Part shown: positions 45,876 to 58,040 of the stretch, in pieces
How positions within the stretch are numbered: position 1 is the stretch's first letter
How the letters are laid out: each line of letters begins with the position of its first letter
Assembly (NCBI GenBank): GCA_015680685.1
Contig: MNCI01020717.1
Location: 411,523 to 475,522 of the forward strand
Source: Gnetum montanum
Lineage: Eukaryota; Streptophyta; Gnetopsida; Gnetales; Gnetaceae
Direction of reading: 5' to 3'
DNA: 64,000 bases
Translations under genes and position numbers: made by a program
Notes under the pieces: model-generated
Told to the model about the DNA's origin: nothing
Seen by the model: the letters and a program-made list of their open reading frames with translations, nothing else
The model's database searches: none

Positions 45876-46800
45876 TTAATATTGTAGAGTTGGAGATTTT
45901 AGCCTTGTTGTTATTATTATTGGCTCTTTGGGAGTTTCATCTTGAAACTCCACCTCTGAACCTTGGTCAATGTTGATGTTATTAATCAATGACAAACACG
46001 TGTTGTTCCCATAAATGATAATTTTACCACCCTCATATGGTAAATGAATCTCTTGATGTATGGGAGATGAGACCATACAAAGCTTAGCCAACCATGACCT
46101 TCCTAGGATCAAGTTGAAACTGGGTGTCTTTTCAACTACTAGGAAATTGACAAATGTGGTAAACTACTCTCTGGCTATGAGATCCAAGGAGATAGAACCT
46201 CAAACTACTACTCGTGATCCATTAATGGCTTGAGCATTAAGGTAGTGGTTTCTTGCATGGTTTTGATTAAGCCTAGTTTTTCAATGACATTGTATCATAT
46301 CATGTTGGTTGCTACATGAACACAATGAACCTTGTACTTACTAACACATATGGTAAAAAGGAGAGGAGCCAATAACAATTCTCCATTTTTTGAGTCAATA
46401 TTCACCTCACTATCATGAAAGCTGAGCATGGGTTGATGCCTATTTTTCCTAAGTGAAGCTTGCTTACTGATAGGGTGGATGCAATCTTTATTAACAAGCA
46501 TGCCTTTGCTCACAAGGATAGAAGTTAACACTTGAGCTAGTGTATCCCTATGAGTAGGAGAAGTCATGACTAGGTCATCTAGGTTTAAGGATGTGTTTTT
46601 TTGCTTGAGGTACCATTTGGCTTATTCCATTATTGTGAGGAAATTCTTTTCCTTAGCATTTAATATTTTAGCCTTAGTGATCCATCCTAGTATTTTTGGC
46701 TCATGTTTCAAAGTATGTGCCTCAGGCCCCTTGTCCATGAGTGTACCTAATCTTGATGTAGGTCTTTATAGATTAACTTATTTCAAAATTTTTTATTGTT
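45876..46800 (-). pseudogene. gag-pr: Tat/Ogre-like gag-protease pseudogene
   Basis: On the - strand, from about 46600 to 46295, there is MTSPTHRDTLAQVL, then LSFHDSEVNI where Tat elements have a LSFSDEELP-like block, and YKVHCVHVATNMI where the active-site VLVDNGSSLN is expected, with catalytic Asp-Ser-Gly lost. After a poorly matching gap, MILGRSWLAKLCMVSSPIHQ and YEGGKIIIYGNN (46112-46000) match the C-terminal LGRPWIH..SSLHQ..KF segment. The protease would cut the Gag-Pol polyprotein. No reverse transcriptase follows to the left. Confidence 0.75.
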
Positions 46801-46869
46801 GGAAAGCTTTAGTGGGCCTAGTTTTTGGTTTGGCAATAGGTTTTTCTTGTTGTTCATTCTATAGTCAAG

Positions 46870-48350
46870 CATGAAATTGGCTCTAGCAAGCCAACTTTAG
46901 GAGAATGAGCAATGTTTGTAGAGTCAAAATTTAGCATTACAGGATGATCTTTTTTTTAGTTCTACCATGTTAGCACTAGAGGAAGGACGATGCTTGCAGA
47001 GATAAAATTTGACTCTACAAAGAAGCTTAGAAATAGATCTACCACATTAGCTTCATCAACTTGTAGAGGAATTTTGTAGAGCTTAAAAGTGATTCTACAA
47101 AGAAAATTTATGAGTCATATCATTGCTCTATTATGTAAACTCATTGAGAAAGCCTATAGAACTAAAAAATGACTCAATGAAATAGCTCTACCACATCAGC
47201 TTCACTAGCCTATAGAGAGAGTTCATAGAGCTCAAAGGTGATTAGTAGAACAAAATGAACAAACTCTACCATTCAAGCTTCCTAGATAGCACATGTTTGT
47301 AGAACCAAAACTTCCATCTACTAAGTACAACAAAAGTCACTCTACCAGCCATGTCAATTAAGCATATTTGCATCACCATGTCAGTAAGTAAATGAAACTC
47401 TCTTTAATCTAGATCAATGTTGCTTCATTTATCATGTCATCATCTATGACATCAAGAACTAGATTAAGTACATATTTTCATCTAGAGTAAATACCATTCA
47501 TTAGCCATGTCAACACTACCTATAAGTCTTTATGAAGAGTGAATTTGTAGAAGTAACTCTAGAAAATGGTTCTACGAGCCACATCAGCTTTGAGGATTTG
47601 CCTCACCACATCAACTTACTTGTAGAGGTAATTTGTAGAATCAAATTTCTATTCCACAAGCATGCTCTACCATGTTGACCTTTCCTTTTAAAGAATGGGC
47701 TAATAGAACCAAAATTTGGCCTTATAAGCAAGTTTGTTTTTGGTTTTGCCATGTCATCTCATAGAAGAGATTTGTAGTGCCAAAAAATGGTTCTACAAAC
47801 AAGCTTCACCATGTCAGCTCAAAGGGAAAGCTCTTCTACCATTCACATAGTTGCAAGTTCATAGAATCAAAAAATGGCTTTATAAAGAGGTTCTACAATG
47901 TCATGTTTTGAGAGTTAAAGAGTGGTATTCATAAAGCCAAAATTCAATCTTACAATAAAAGCTCATTTTTAATTCTATCATGTTAGCAAATACAAAGGAC
48001 AATATATCAACCCTACATAGAAGTAGAAAAATAGTTCTACAAGCCATGCGAAAGCTTCCAGCTCAACAAGGAGTGACACACATAGTAAGTAAAACTAAAT
48101 ATTAACTCTTCCAAAAAGCTCAAATTCATTCTTCCATGACAACTTCATTGAAGAAAAAATTTGTAAAGCTTAATGATAACTCTACTAAAAGATTCAAAAA
48201 GGCTCTTCAGTTGACAATAATGCTAAGGCCATGTAAAGTCAGAAGCTACAAATAGGGCTAGAAATTGGAACAAAACTAAGAGTGGCACAAAGTTATCATT
48301 ATATTGTAGAACCACCATTAAAGCTTAAAAAAGAACCAGCTTAAGAAAAA
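46870..48350 (-). repeat. Inverted counterpart of the TGTAGARCCA module array
   Basis: The modules of 33690-35620 recur here in the opposite orientation: the directional word is now CCACATCAGC (near 47580) instead of GCTGATGTGG. Examples are GTAGAGGTAATTTGTAGAATC near 47622 and GTGCCAAAAAATGGTTCTAC near 47778. The two arrays enclose about 11 kb. Confidence 0.6.
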
Positions 48351-50200
48351 TAAGCTAAATTAGAATAAATGAAACAGGAAAAGGTGAAAATTGAAGATTT
48401 AAGTAAGAGCTAGCAATAAGCCATTACTATACCCTGATTACAGTTATTGGTATCATTGTTGAAATCACTGAGTAAAAGCTCAGCTTGAAGTTTAAATAAA
48501 CATGGAAGCTACTTTTATAGTTTTAATGAACTTCCTAACTAAATCAATTATGAGAGAAACAAGTGCTTAAAGAAACTTAATAGAGATAAGCCAAATTCAT
48601 GAATTAAGCTATTAAAATTTACTAGGATCATAGTTGAAATTGTTGAGGCAAATCTTAAATTAAAGTTAAAACTTGTATGGGAGTTACTTCAATAAAAATA
48701 ACGAATTTTACAACTGAATCAGATATGGGAAAAATGAGCATCGAAGAAGTCTTGAAGAAATACAATAGGTTGATAAAATCTTTTCTAAGTCTTATTAGTT
48801 ACTAGTTGAGGGGTTGTAAATTCAAAGAATAAGGAAAATCTATTAATTAAATAGTTATCAAACATCCTCCAATTATATGAATAGGATGTGATGCAACTAT
48901 AGCTTTTAATTTTTGTAATGGTTGTAACTACCATAAGCTACTATATAAAGCCTACAGTAGATATGTTAAAAGAGGACAACCCAACATCTAGGAGGGAAGA
49001 AGGAGGAAGAATTAAGATTAGAAAAAGGATTGTAAAGACTATTCAACATAATGGCATGTTAAAAAAGTTCTTCTATATTTTTAAGCTTTGTCTTTTAGCT
49101 TGTATTAGTAGTGGGTTAGCTTCTCCTTTCTATTTAGCTTGAAAGTTACATAGTCATATATCAATGGATCATTAATTTTGGAATAGGCTTCATTCTTTGT
49201 GAGCTAGGTTTTAGCTTCTTTTTGTTATTCTAGTTGGATGAGATAGCTTTTATAAGTGTTTATCCTTAACTAGTGTAGCATAGAATTATTGTCATCTTCA
49301 TGTATTTTTGAACTCTATGAATAATTATGTTTTCACAATTTCCTACTCTGTTTAGCAAAGCTTTTGCAATTTTACTTTGAGTGTTAGCTAGCAGATAGTT
49401 CAAAATTTAAGATTAACATTTTATGTAACACCATCCATGTATTATGTGTGTTCTATGCAAGGAATAAAAGCTATAGTTATAGGAAAGCTACTCAATTTTT
49501 TTAAATTATGCTAAAAGATGGCCAAAAGATATAGATATCGATTACATATAAGAAAAAAAATCTTAAGTTAGATCTTCCTATTTGCCTAGATAAAGCTTGC
49601 TTATTATATATCTCAAGTCACATTTAGCTTATTAACACTAGTAGAGACTAATTAGCGGCATTTATGCCTTGGTGGCACCAAAGACTATCAAACCACCTAA
49701 AATGAGATTAACAAAAAGATTTTTTTTCTTTGCTTGACTAGCACCAGCAATAGGGCCTATTACAAAAATAATGTTCTCATCAGTGCTAAAGTTAAACTAG
49801 CAACAATAACTCCTAGTTGAGTTTATTTTTCCTTTTCTTATAGAAGTAATTAGAAGAGCTACCTTATGGTGCTAAGAGCCTATTGTAATATTTTTTTTAA
49901 ATAATGAAAGACATTAGCAATTCTCATATTTTTCAAGTTTTATTCTAGTTTTAATTTTTCGTAAATAATTTTTCAATGATTTTATTTTCATAAGTTAATT
50001 TCTCAATTTCTCAGTTATTTCATAGTACATTTCACATAATCTCATAAGATTTCAAAATGTCACAAGTATTTCTTAGTTTTAAACACAAAGATTTCATTCC
50101 TCCTCCTCCTATCCATTACACTCATTCCAACACTTCTTGTCCATGAGATCATCGTTATACTCCTTTAAATATTTTCATTTATTCCATTCATCCTTCATAC
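48351..50200. other. Unassigned DNA
   Basis: No supported gene. A CACTAGTAGAGAC at 49636 resembles a CACTA transposon end, but no partner end or 3-bp duplication was found. Confidence 0.3.
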
Positions 50201-50228
50201 TAACAATAGTGTTCAAGAGTAATTTTAT

Positions 50229-51315
50229 TTAGGCCATAAAATTTTTGTGTACCTCATCCATTGCATAGATATCCTCTAGCTTCCTTGTCTCTTGCCTCAA
50301 GCCTTCCATGATATGTATGACTTGATCTCTTTGGCCAAAGCCATGTTTTGGATAGCAATGAGTAGTACAAAAATATTTCTCCATGGTGATGCCCAGTGAT
50401 TCACAAAATCCTTGCCTCCATCTAGCCATCTCCTTCTAGAAGATAGAAATGTGAGAATAGATTTAAAGCATGATGTAGAAAATTTTAATTATGTCCTCCC
50501 AAGCCTAAATTAACTTAGGTGGCAAGGATTTATGCTAGGTTTCAACATATTCAATGAAGATGTAGGGGAATAACCGCAACTTTTGCCAATCACCTTGTAA
50601 ATAACAAGCATTATCAAATACCTATACAAGAAGTTAGGGATCATCATTTGTATACGCTCTATATAATGAACATCAATCATATTGATATGTTTAATTATGC
50701 TATCATGAACACGTTTCTTTGGAATACATATAGCTTTGCTGAGCTCATGATAAGCATCCTAATTAAATAAGGAGAAATTCTCATCACTATATGGTCTAGA
50801 TAATTAAAGATGTTGGAACCTGGTAGGAAAATCAGCCTCATAGTTCAAGTTGCATTAGGATTTATAGCCCCTAACCATGGGCCTTCATGGTGGAGTAGTC
50901 CCTTGCCTAGTATATCTACTTTCTAAACTTGCTCTTCATTTGAGTGATCAAATGGAAAGCTACAATGGACCTCCTTCTCCTTCGGCATTTGATCTTAAAG
51001 CTCTTTCCTCAAATGATGCTCATAATTGTTGATGTTAGTTGTTTAATCCATGTAGAATGCTTGAAACTCATGTAGCTTAATATTGATTAAGGCTTCTTTA
51101 TGATCTATTGCTACAGCTATGGTTAGTTCCTTCACAAAATAGCCACGAATGTCATGCCATCTCCCATACTTTTTTAAATGGTAGATTAAAATAGCTTGTG
51201 ATAGAGTTGGTTCATTTACATGCTTGAATACAAGAAAATCCTTTTGTAGTTTTGATGCTCTCTCTAAGATCCTTGGTAGGCTCCTAGCATCATCTACAAT
51301 CTTGCTTATATTCAC
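50229..51315 (-). pseudogene. gag: Gag pseudogene of a D-type Athila-like element
   Basis: The - strand shows an N-terminal helical region (MNISKIVDDARSLPRILERA, YHLKKYGRWHDIRGYF), a decayed middle, then the Gag core: GDWQKLRLFPYIFIEYVET, KSLPP, WEDIIKIFY, EMARWRQGFCESLGI and CYPKHGFGQRDQVIHIMEGLR. The order parallels A gag (KIKLFPMTL..WYRSL..GHGFSEERLMYHVIDGLH), though sequence differs greatly, so this is a separate lineage. It is joined directly to LTR D, with U5 end and primer-binding site deleted. Confidence 0.7.
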
Positions 51316-51329
51316 AATCCTAGAATATA

Positions 51330-52009
51330 CAAATCAAGCTAGAAATGTTTATAGTGAGGCATATGATTTTTATTATTTTATATTTTATTGTTCTACAATT
51401 GATGATAGGTTGAAACTCAATTTATAATCAATTCAACTAATCTAATTGCTAATTAATAATTAACTACCCTAACATAAGTATTCGATCCCACTTCCTGTGC
51501 ACATCCTGAACACATATAATGTTGCTGGGTTACTAAACATTAAGTGTTGCTGGGATTACCAAGAGTCATACGCATGCTTGAAGCAATCAAACTTACGTGA
51601 TTAATTAACTAACATGCATGAAAATGTAAATATTAACTAAGTACATGAAAGGTAAATTTCATAGAAAGTAAATCTAATCTAAGACAAAGTGTTGTAATGA
51701 ATAAGAATTAATCTCAATCTTATTACCATTCATGGAATATGTTCAGGTACATTGCTAGTCAAATAAGACTTCATACAACTGACTTAGATCCACTTTGTGG
51801 GCACTCATTGATTATTCTCTAAGATCACGAAATAAAACTACAAGAATTTGGCTACTCTATTGACAAAAATATGAAAAACTATTGAAAAACTAACTCAAAA
51901 TAGGAGCCCAAGTGCTATATTTATAGGCTAGAGTATGCCCCGACATTGCGACCTGGCCTCGACCTTGCATACCTGATGTCGGAGCAAACATAAAATAGTG
52001 ATTCATCAA
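51330..52009 (-). repeat. LTR D, partial
   Basis: On the - strand it begins TGATGAATCAC (52009) and has TATTTATA at 51918-51925. U3 uses CGACATCAGG, GGTCGAGGCC and GTCGCAATGTCG-type words, unlike A, C or E. R/U5 keeps the superfamily words around 51490-51580. The U5 end (about 51330) is missing, fused to the gag remnant. Confidence 0.75.
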
Positions 52010-52193
52010 ATGTCAAAGCTCTGATGTCAAGGCTATGTAAATTATTCTTTTATTTTTTTATGCAATTAGTTAAATATTTTATTCCATCACACTTAGCAAA
52101 TTCACAAAATTATTATCGATTTCGAGCATACATGTATTAACACTTGGTAATCCCAATAGTAAATCACTTAGTACACCTGAAAATGTTGGACAT
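52010..52193 (+). repeat. LTR F, left part (split by A3)
   Basis: ACTTGGTAATCCCAATAGT near 52141 and adjoining sequence match the R/U5 of this LTR superfamily on the + strand. U3 and TATA are missing. The LTR resumes at 57340. Confidence 0.65.
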
Positions 52194-53226
52194 TGATGAG
52201 TGGCAAGGTACCCCTACACTCAACCATATGAATACGAGCGTTACATGCGCGATCCAGTCAAACTCCGCAAATGGACTAGTTGTGGCATCTAGACAATTAG
52301 CCTTAGGTCACAGTTTGTTGTCTTCCCACCTAGACTAGTATTAGCTTTGTCATGTATGGTTTAGTCTAGAGTGGGGTGTATGATGTGTTTCTAACCTAAT
52401 GCTACTCCTAGTATGCCTACACTCAACCATATGAATACAAGCATTACACACACGATTTGGTCGAACTTTGCAGATGGACTAGTTGTGGCATCTAGACAGT
52501 TAGCCTTAGGTCATGGTTCACTATCTTCCCACCTGGACTAGTATTGGCTTTATCACGTATGGTTTAGTCCAGAGTGTGGTGTATGATTTGTTTCTAACCT
52601 AATGCTACTCCTGAGGGCAATGGAAGATAATGTTGACTAATCTAAGAGAGAAAGGATGAGAGAGAATCTAGCTAGCCTAAGTGCGATGAGCATCCATTCC
52701 TCAATTATCCATACACATCTTGGACTTTGTGCAAGACTACCACTAGGATTACCAAGCACAGATCCTAGGTACGCTATTGGGTTACCAAGTAGTCACACTT
52801 AAATACTCGTAATCAAGTCGTAGTCATTACGCTTTTTAACATGAGTTTAAGGGTGAGAGATATTAACTAGGAAAGTAGTAAATAAAAATTAATTAAATAA
52901 TTAAGCTAGGTGAATGCTGCAATGATGAAGTAATATTGATCTTTATTTTCGGTCATGTGCATGTCCAAGTATGTCACACTCGAATAAGGATGTCGTACAA
53001 TTACAATCACCACACTGCGGGCATACATGGAGAGGAAAAGGGTTGAGAGAAAGAAATTAAACACTTAAACTAAGAATTGAAAAGACTAACTAACTAATAC
53101 CTAACTAATCTATCTACCTCTTATTTATAGATGAGGAGACAGGCTGTGATATCGCGTATGCGATATCACAGTTGGGCTACGATATCGCATATGCAATATC
53201 GCAGTCTCCCAAATGACGACTCATCA
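52194..53226 (-). repeat. A3 3' LTR with internal duplication
   Basis: It is 1033 bp, about 0.2 kb longer than its partner, because the U5 end block (CTACACTCAACCATATGAAT...CTACTCC) is present twice in tandem at about 52210-52408 and 52417-52615. TATTTATA is at 53122-53129. TACCCCCACGACT (53227-53239) is the adjoining polypurine tract. Confidence 0.9.
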
Positions 53227-53391
53227 TACCCCCACGACTGAATGAAAACTAGTTCTTGAGTTACAGTGATTACACAGTGGATAGGTATGGGATTATTGGA
53301 TCGTGAAAATGGGGTTATGCCACAATGTGGAATGAAAAAAAAATTGAGACACAACACAAAGAATGTGCTACAACTACAAAATTTGTGGAAC

Positions 53392-53826
53392 TCATGTAGT
53401 TCCTGGTGGCAGTGGCTCCTCTATGGGTGTCTTTCCTTTGTTTTGCGCTCCATGCTTCTAAGATTGATATTGTTGAATAAGTGCCTAAAGTGTCTCCTCT
53501 TCTATCAATAGATTATGAGACATCCATGCTGATGTTCCACTTTTTGATGGAGTCAGTACTTTCCATGGACACGGTAGCTATGGGAACACTTGATTGGTCT
53601 TGACATGTCATGCCGAAAATAGCAATCATTCCTCTTCATAGGCTTGGGCCCTGACCTCTACCTTTTTCTTGGATAGATTATGTAGTAACAAGGGTTCCAT
53701 GATGGATGCTAAGTGATTGTGCCTCCTTCTCTGCATGTTCTTCATGAAGTCTTTGGCCTTTGCCTCCCCCTAGTCATTTGGTAGCACCTTGAGAAGGTCC
53801 TCCTTGTTGTTTTCTTTTAGGGGCCA
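53392..53826 (-). pseudogene. A3 ORF2 remnant (about 145 codons)
   Basis: Start ATG at 53826 (MAPKRKQQGGPSQGATK) is preceded by TGATTATAG. After about 50 codons the sequence jumps to the last part of ORF2 (an HVKTNQVF-like segment, then NKGKTPIEEPLPPGTT) and stops at TGA 53392-53394. The plant-transposon-protein-like domain and nearly all of the coiled coil are gone, and stops are present. Confidence 0.8.
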
Positions 53827-54410
53827 TCTATAATCACAAAAACAATTTTTAGTAAGGTTATTGAAAAATGTTTAATGATTTCATACCTTACTCATTTTCT
53901 TTAATAAATGTTTAATTCTTTGCATAGTGTGATTTTAGAGTTAGAAATGTTTTTCAAAGAATTTGTCCTAAAAGTTTAATGTCGGACTTGGTTTGTTAGG
54001 TGACACATAAAAGGACCTAGTTTTGAGGAACATTTGATAAAATGATGACAAAGGAAAAAATAGATTCCCTCTTGGTCCATCCTTCTTCATTCTGGGTACA
54101 ATGAAAACAAAATTAATTTTAAGTTTTAATAATGTTAAGAATATCACTGCACCCTTGAATAGAACCTCTTATTTGTAGAGTGGATGAGTGGGTGTAATGG
54201 GCTCACTATCCAAATAATTGATCACTTGAGACTCGATAACATAGAACACACCTCAACCAACGATCCATATGAGTGTTTTATTTGTAGATGAGATTACTTA
54301 TAAAAATGTAAAAAGACAAAAAAGATAAAAAGATAAAATAAGAAATTGAAAAATGAAAAACTAGAAAAAAAAGTTGTAAAATTAAAGAAAATAAAAAGTG
54401 ATTATTAACC
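53827..54410 (-). other. A3 shortened gag-ORF2 spacer
   Basis: Only 584 bases remain, against about 2 kb in A1. The T-rich tract after the gag stop is retained (54300-54405). The internal TATA region and A-rich tract are deleted. Confidence 0.7.
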
Positions 54411-56377
54411 CTACTTGTTATTAGAATGGGGGATATCCCTCATAACTAAACAGTTGAGGATGGCAAGGATTAATAAATGGAAGATGAGGATCCTTTCATG
54501 TTCGAAATATTGGGACTAGGTCATACTTACCCCATCAGGGTTCACACACTTGATTATAGTAAGCATAGTAGGACAATTTATGAGATGTGGTTCTCAGATA
54601 ACTAGTTGATCCACCATGATATTTGAGACTATTAGATGGTATGCAAGGATCAAGTGTCACTCTCCATGGCTATATTCATTGGGCCATATGGTTTTTGGGG
54701 TGTTAATTGATGGCCCTGTTGAAGTAACATGAGGCATTGGGTTTGAAGATAAGGGTGCACTATAGGGTTGGACTTGTGCTGAGTTGGAGGATGCAGTGGC
54801 CTTGGAATTGTGTTGTCCCTTCCTAGGGTCATTTCTAAAGAAGGGACACCTTTGATGTTGCTAAGCTCTCTCACTACTGTTGGCAATCGTAGAACAAGTA
54901 ACGTTTGGGGGTTGTTGTTGTGTTGTAGACACCTTAGGAATAGTTGGTGGTGATGTAGAAGAAGGAAAAGGATGAGAATTAGAAGAAGTGTATGGTACAG
55001 AAGGTAGTAGTGGTGTTGAGGACATGGGTTGATAGTATTGAGGAGAATGATAATGTGGTGAGATAGAGTATGTTGGCCCAGTTGGGGAAATAGGGTATTG
55101 AACTAGATAAGCATTTGGATTTGGATGATAAGAAGGGTGTCTCCAGTATAGGGGTGGCTTCCCCCACGATTGGGATTGTTGGTACTATGATCGAACATAG
55201 TATCTTTGTATGAACTCTAGGTGTAACATGTTTCCCCAATGCTCATATAAATGTAACAAGATTGGGCATTGGCCCTTGGGGTGATCGTACAAGAAAATGT
55301 TGCATTCATACGTTTGATTGGCAGTTAAGCTCTTATTGCCTTCATCCCTTATTTCTGATTGTCTAATGTTTTGTCCTACTTCTCAATTTGTCAAAACTCT
55401 ACCTCCAATAATATCAATGTATTCTCCACACTTTTTATATGTCCATTCCAACATCTTATTGATCTTTTCCTTGACTTCTTCTAGTGATTGTTGTATTGGA
55501 AAAGATGATTCTTTCTCCTTGTGATAGGTTGATTTCTCCTTTTTATGATCATGGACCTTTGTTAAGTTGAGATTTTGGTCCCACTGATGTTTTTCAACAC
55601 TCTCCCATCTAGCCATTTCTCCTTCCTCTTTTTCAATCCGCTTAATAAGCTCTTGGACTTGATGGGTTCGTAGTCCGTATAGTTGACCTTGGGCATACAC
55701 CCCTAAGGTCTCTCTTGTTTCATTATGTAGCCCATCAATGACATGGTACATTAGCCTTTCCTCAGAGAACCCATGGCCTAGACAGTTGTTTAACAGTGCA
55801 TAATATCTTTCTAAGGCCATGTCCAAGGGTTCATGTTGTGCTTGTTTCCATCCTTGGATTTGTTTCCTCAAGGCTGACACTCTTGCGTAGGTTTGATATT
55901 TTTCATTAAAGAGTTCTATCATTGTTGACCAGTGTTGCATTAAATTTGGTTTTAATGATCTATACCATACTTTTTCTTGGCCAATGAGTGTCATAGGAAA
56001 GAGCTTGATTTTTTTCCAACCGTTATGAATGTTGTTCCACGTACAGGCATCGTAGAAGGCTTGTAAATGTTGATGCAGATCTAAGTCATAGCCTCTTGAA
56101 AAATTAGGGAAGTTATTTAAATCAAGCTTGGATATATGGCTCTCTTTACAATGCCTATGGGAGATTCGAACAACCTCTTGTATTTGCATTAGGCTTGTAG
56201 TGGCCAATAGGGGTTCATCGTCATCAGGTAAGTTGGACAATGTTTCCTTCATTCATGTTTATAAGAAACTCCCACTTTAGGTTGTGTACTCCAATCTTCA
56301 TTGTCATATAGTTCATTGGTTCTCCAATGAACTTCCTCACTAAGTGTGGCATTATCGTAGTCTTGTAGGAGAGGCAT
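54411..56377 (-). pseudogene. gag: A3 gag pseudogene, best preserved Gag core
   Basis: ATG at 56377 (MPLLQDYDNATLSEE) starts a frame that shifts near 56260; from 56252 to 55383 it is open for 289 codons: DDDEPLLATTSL, SKLDLNNFPNFSRGYDLD, WKKIKLFPMTLIGQEKVWYR, FNEKYQTYARVSALRKQIQG, GHGFSEERLMYHVIDGL, VQELIKRIEKEEGEMARW. Frameshifted parts continue with CNIFLYDHPKGQC, the Pro-rich region and the end at TAG 54411-54413. It provides the reference for reading A1 and A2. Particle-forming Gag; no protease follows. Confidence 0.92.
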
Positions 56378-56499
56378 GGTTGTGAAATTGTGTGTGACTT
56401 TATATGTGACTATTTATAATTATTTCTTTCTAAAAGATATATTGTTAATTCCTATACAGCGACCTTGTATGATATAACTAATCTAGAAAACTAACACCA

Positions 56500-56518
56500 T
56501 CCTTGGCAACAGCGCCAA
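56500..56518 (-). other. A3 primer-binding site, tRNA-Asp type
   Basis: On the - strand this reads TTGGCGCTGTTGCCAAGGA directly after the LTR. Apart from its first base it differs from the complement of plant tRNA-Asp(GUC), as I recall that sequence, at only a few positions. Athila/Tat elements typically use this tRNA. Confidence 0.88.
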
Positions 56519-57339
56519 TGATGAGTGACAAGGTACCCCTACACTCAACCATATGAATACGAGCATTACACGTGCGATTTGGTCGAACTCCATAGATGAA
56601 CTAGTTGTGGCATCTAGACAGTTAGCCTTAGGTTGCAGTTCGTTGTCTTCCAACTTGGACTAGTATTAGCTTTGTCATGTATGGTTTAGTCCAGAGTGAG
56701 GTGTATGATTTGTTTCTAACCTAATGCTACTCCCGAGGGCAATGGAAGATAATGTTAACTAATCTAAGAGAGAAAGGGTGAGAGAGAATCTAGCTAGCCT
56801 AAGTGTGATGAGCATCCATTCCTCAATTATCCGTACACATCTTGGAATTCATGCATTACTACCACTAGGATTACCAAGCGTAAATCCTAGGTACGCTACT
56901 GGGTTACCAAGTAGTCACACTTAAATGCTTGTAATCAAGTCATACTCATTTCGCGTTTTAACATGAGTTTAAGGGTGAGAGATATTAACTAGGATAGTAA
57001 AGAAAAATTAATTAAATAATTAAGCTAGGTGAATGCTGCAATGATGAAGTAATCTTGATCTTTATTTTTGGTCATGTGCGTGTCCAAGTATGTCACACTC
57101 GAATAAGAATGTCGTACAATTACAATCACCACACTGCGGGCATACACGGAGAGGAAAAGGGTTGAGAGAAAGAAATTAAATACTGAAACTAAGAATTGAA
57201 AAGACTAACTGACCAATACCTAACTAATCTATCTACCTATTATTTATAGATGAGGAGACAGGCTGCAATACGCGTATGTGATATCACGGCTGCGATATCG
57301 CGTACGCGATATCACGGTCACCCAAATGACGACTCATCA
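56519..57339 (-). repeat. A3 5' LTR
   Basis: The 821-bp LTR carries TATTTATA at 57241-57248, 91 bases from its outer end. U3 still has GCGATATCGCGTACGCGATA intact (about 57291-57310). This shows the near-ancestral palindrome GATATCGCGTACGCGATATC. Confidence 0.93.
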
Positions 57340-57657
57340 CACATGTTCAAGATGTGTACGAAAAATCATGAATGAATACTCTATGCTTAGGCTATTCTAA
57401 ATTTACCTTTCATAATTAGATTAAATAGTTTAATATTTTAAATATTCTAATAATGAAAAAATAATTATACATCTCAATAATACTTAACCATACGACTTAA
57501 GCCCACATTAGTATGATTGGCAATATAACAATTAGCATCTTAATACCTGATTATCTAAGACATCTAATCAGTTCTAAATCCAAAACATTTAATTAGTTCA
57601 TGCATGAATGATTATGATTCATATGGTTAGACATATGGTCTACTCTGTTGCTTATCA
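57340..57657 (+). repeat. LTR F, right part
   Basis: Continuing from 52193, this has GTTCAAGATGTGTACG, the CATCTCAATAATACTTAACCATACG segment and an end block finishing CTTATCA at 57657. It is the U5 of a diverged member of the same superfamily. Confidence 0.75.
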
Positions 57658-58040
57658 AAAAGGTTCTAGCTCAACTCCTTCTAGGTGTGCTCAAGAATTC
57701 AAAAAAATTAAGGTCATTTCAAGTTTATTTGTTGTTTAAGTTTCCCATGGCTATCATCATCTCTCATATTTACATCATCACCTATAATCTATTTTATGCT
57801 CATTAATGTGGTCCATAATCTTATTATTATTATTATTATTGTAGGGATTCATGTAGCATTGCATGTCCATCTACAAAGTTGATGTACTAGCCATGCCTCC
57901 CATTTGTAAAATAATATAATATAAACTTTATAATGTGGTCTCCATGTGTGTTTGTGTGTGTAGAATTTTTAGAAATGAAAGAAAATAATATTAATTTATC
58001 AAGGAATCTTATCCCATGTGATGTCCCATACCATCACAAC
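57658..58040. other. Unassigned DNA with simple repeats
   Basis: A (TTA)n run lies at about 57822-57841 and a TGTGTTTGTGTGTGT run near 57945. Nothing else is identified. Confidence 0.4.

Larger units (their letters stand above)
52194..57339 (-). mobile_element. Element A3: internally deleted family A copy
   Basis: Both LTRs are present in - orientation (5' at 56519-57339, 3' at 52194-53226), with primer-binding site, gag, a shortened spacer, an ORF2 remnant and polypurine tract. Flanking 5-mers are GACAT (52189-52193) and CACAT (57340-57344), a target-site duplication with one mutation. At 5146 bp it is 3.6 kb shorter than A1, the loss being nearly all of ORF2 and most of the spacer. It lies within LTR F. 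Confidence 0.9.

Noticed and set aside
46566-46874. 102-codon + strand open frame
   Set aside because: It is the reverse complement of the Tat-like gag-protease pseudogene on the - strand.
49636-49880. CACTA transposon end (CACTAGTAGAGAC)
   Set aside because: No matching inverted end, 3-bp duplication or transposase trace was found; chance is likely.
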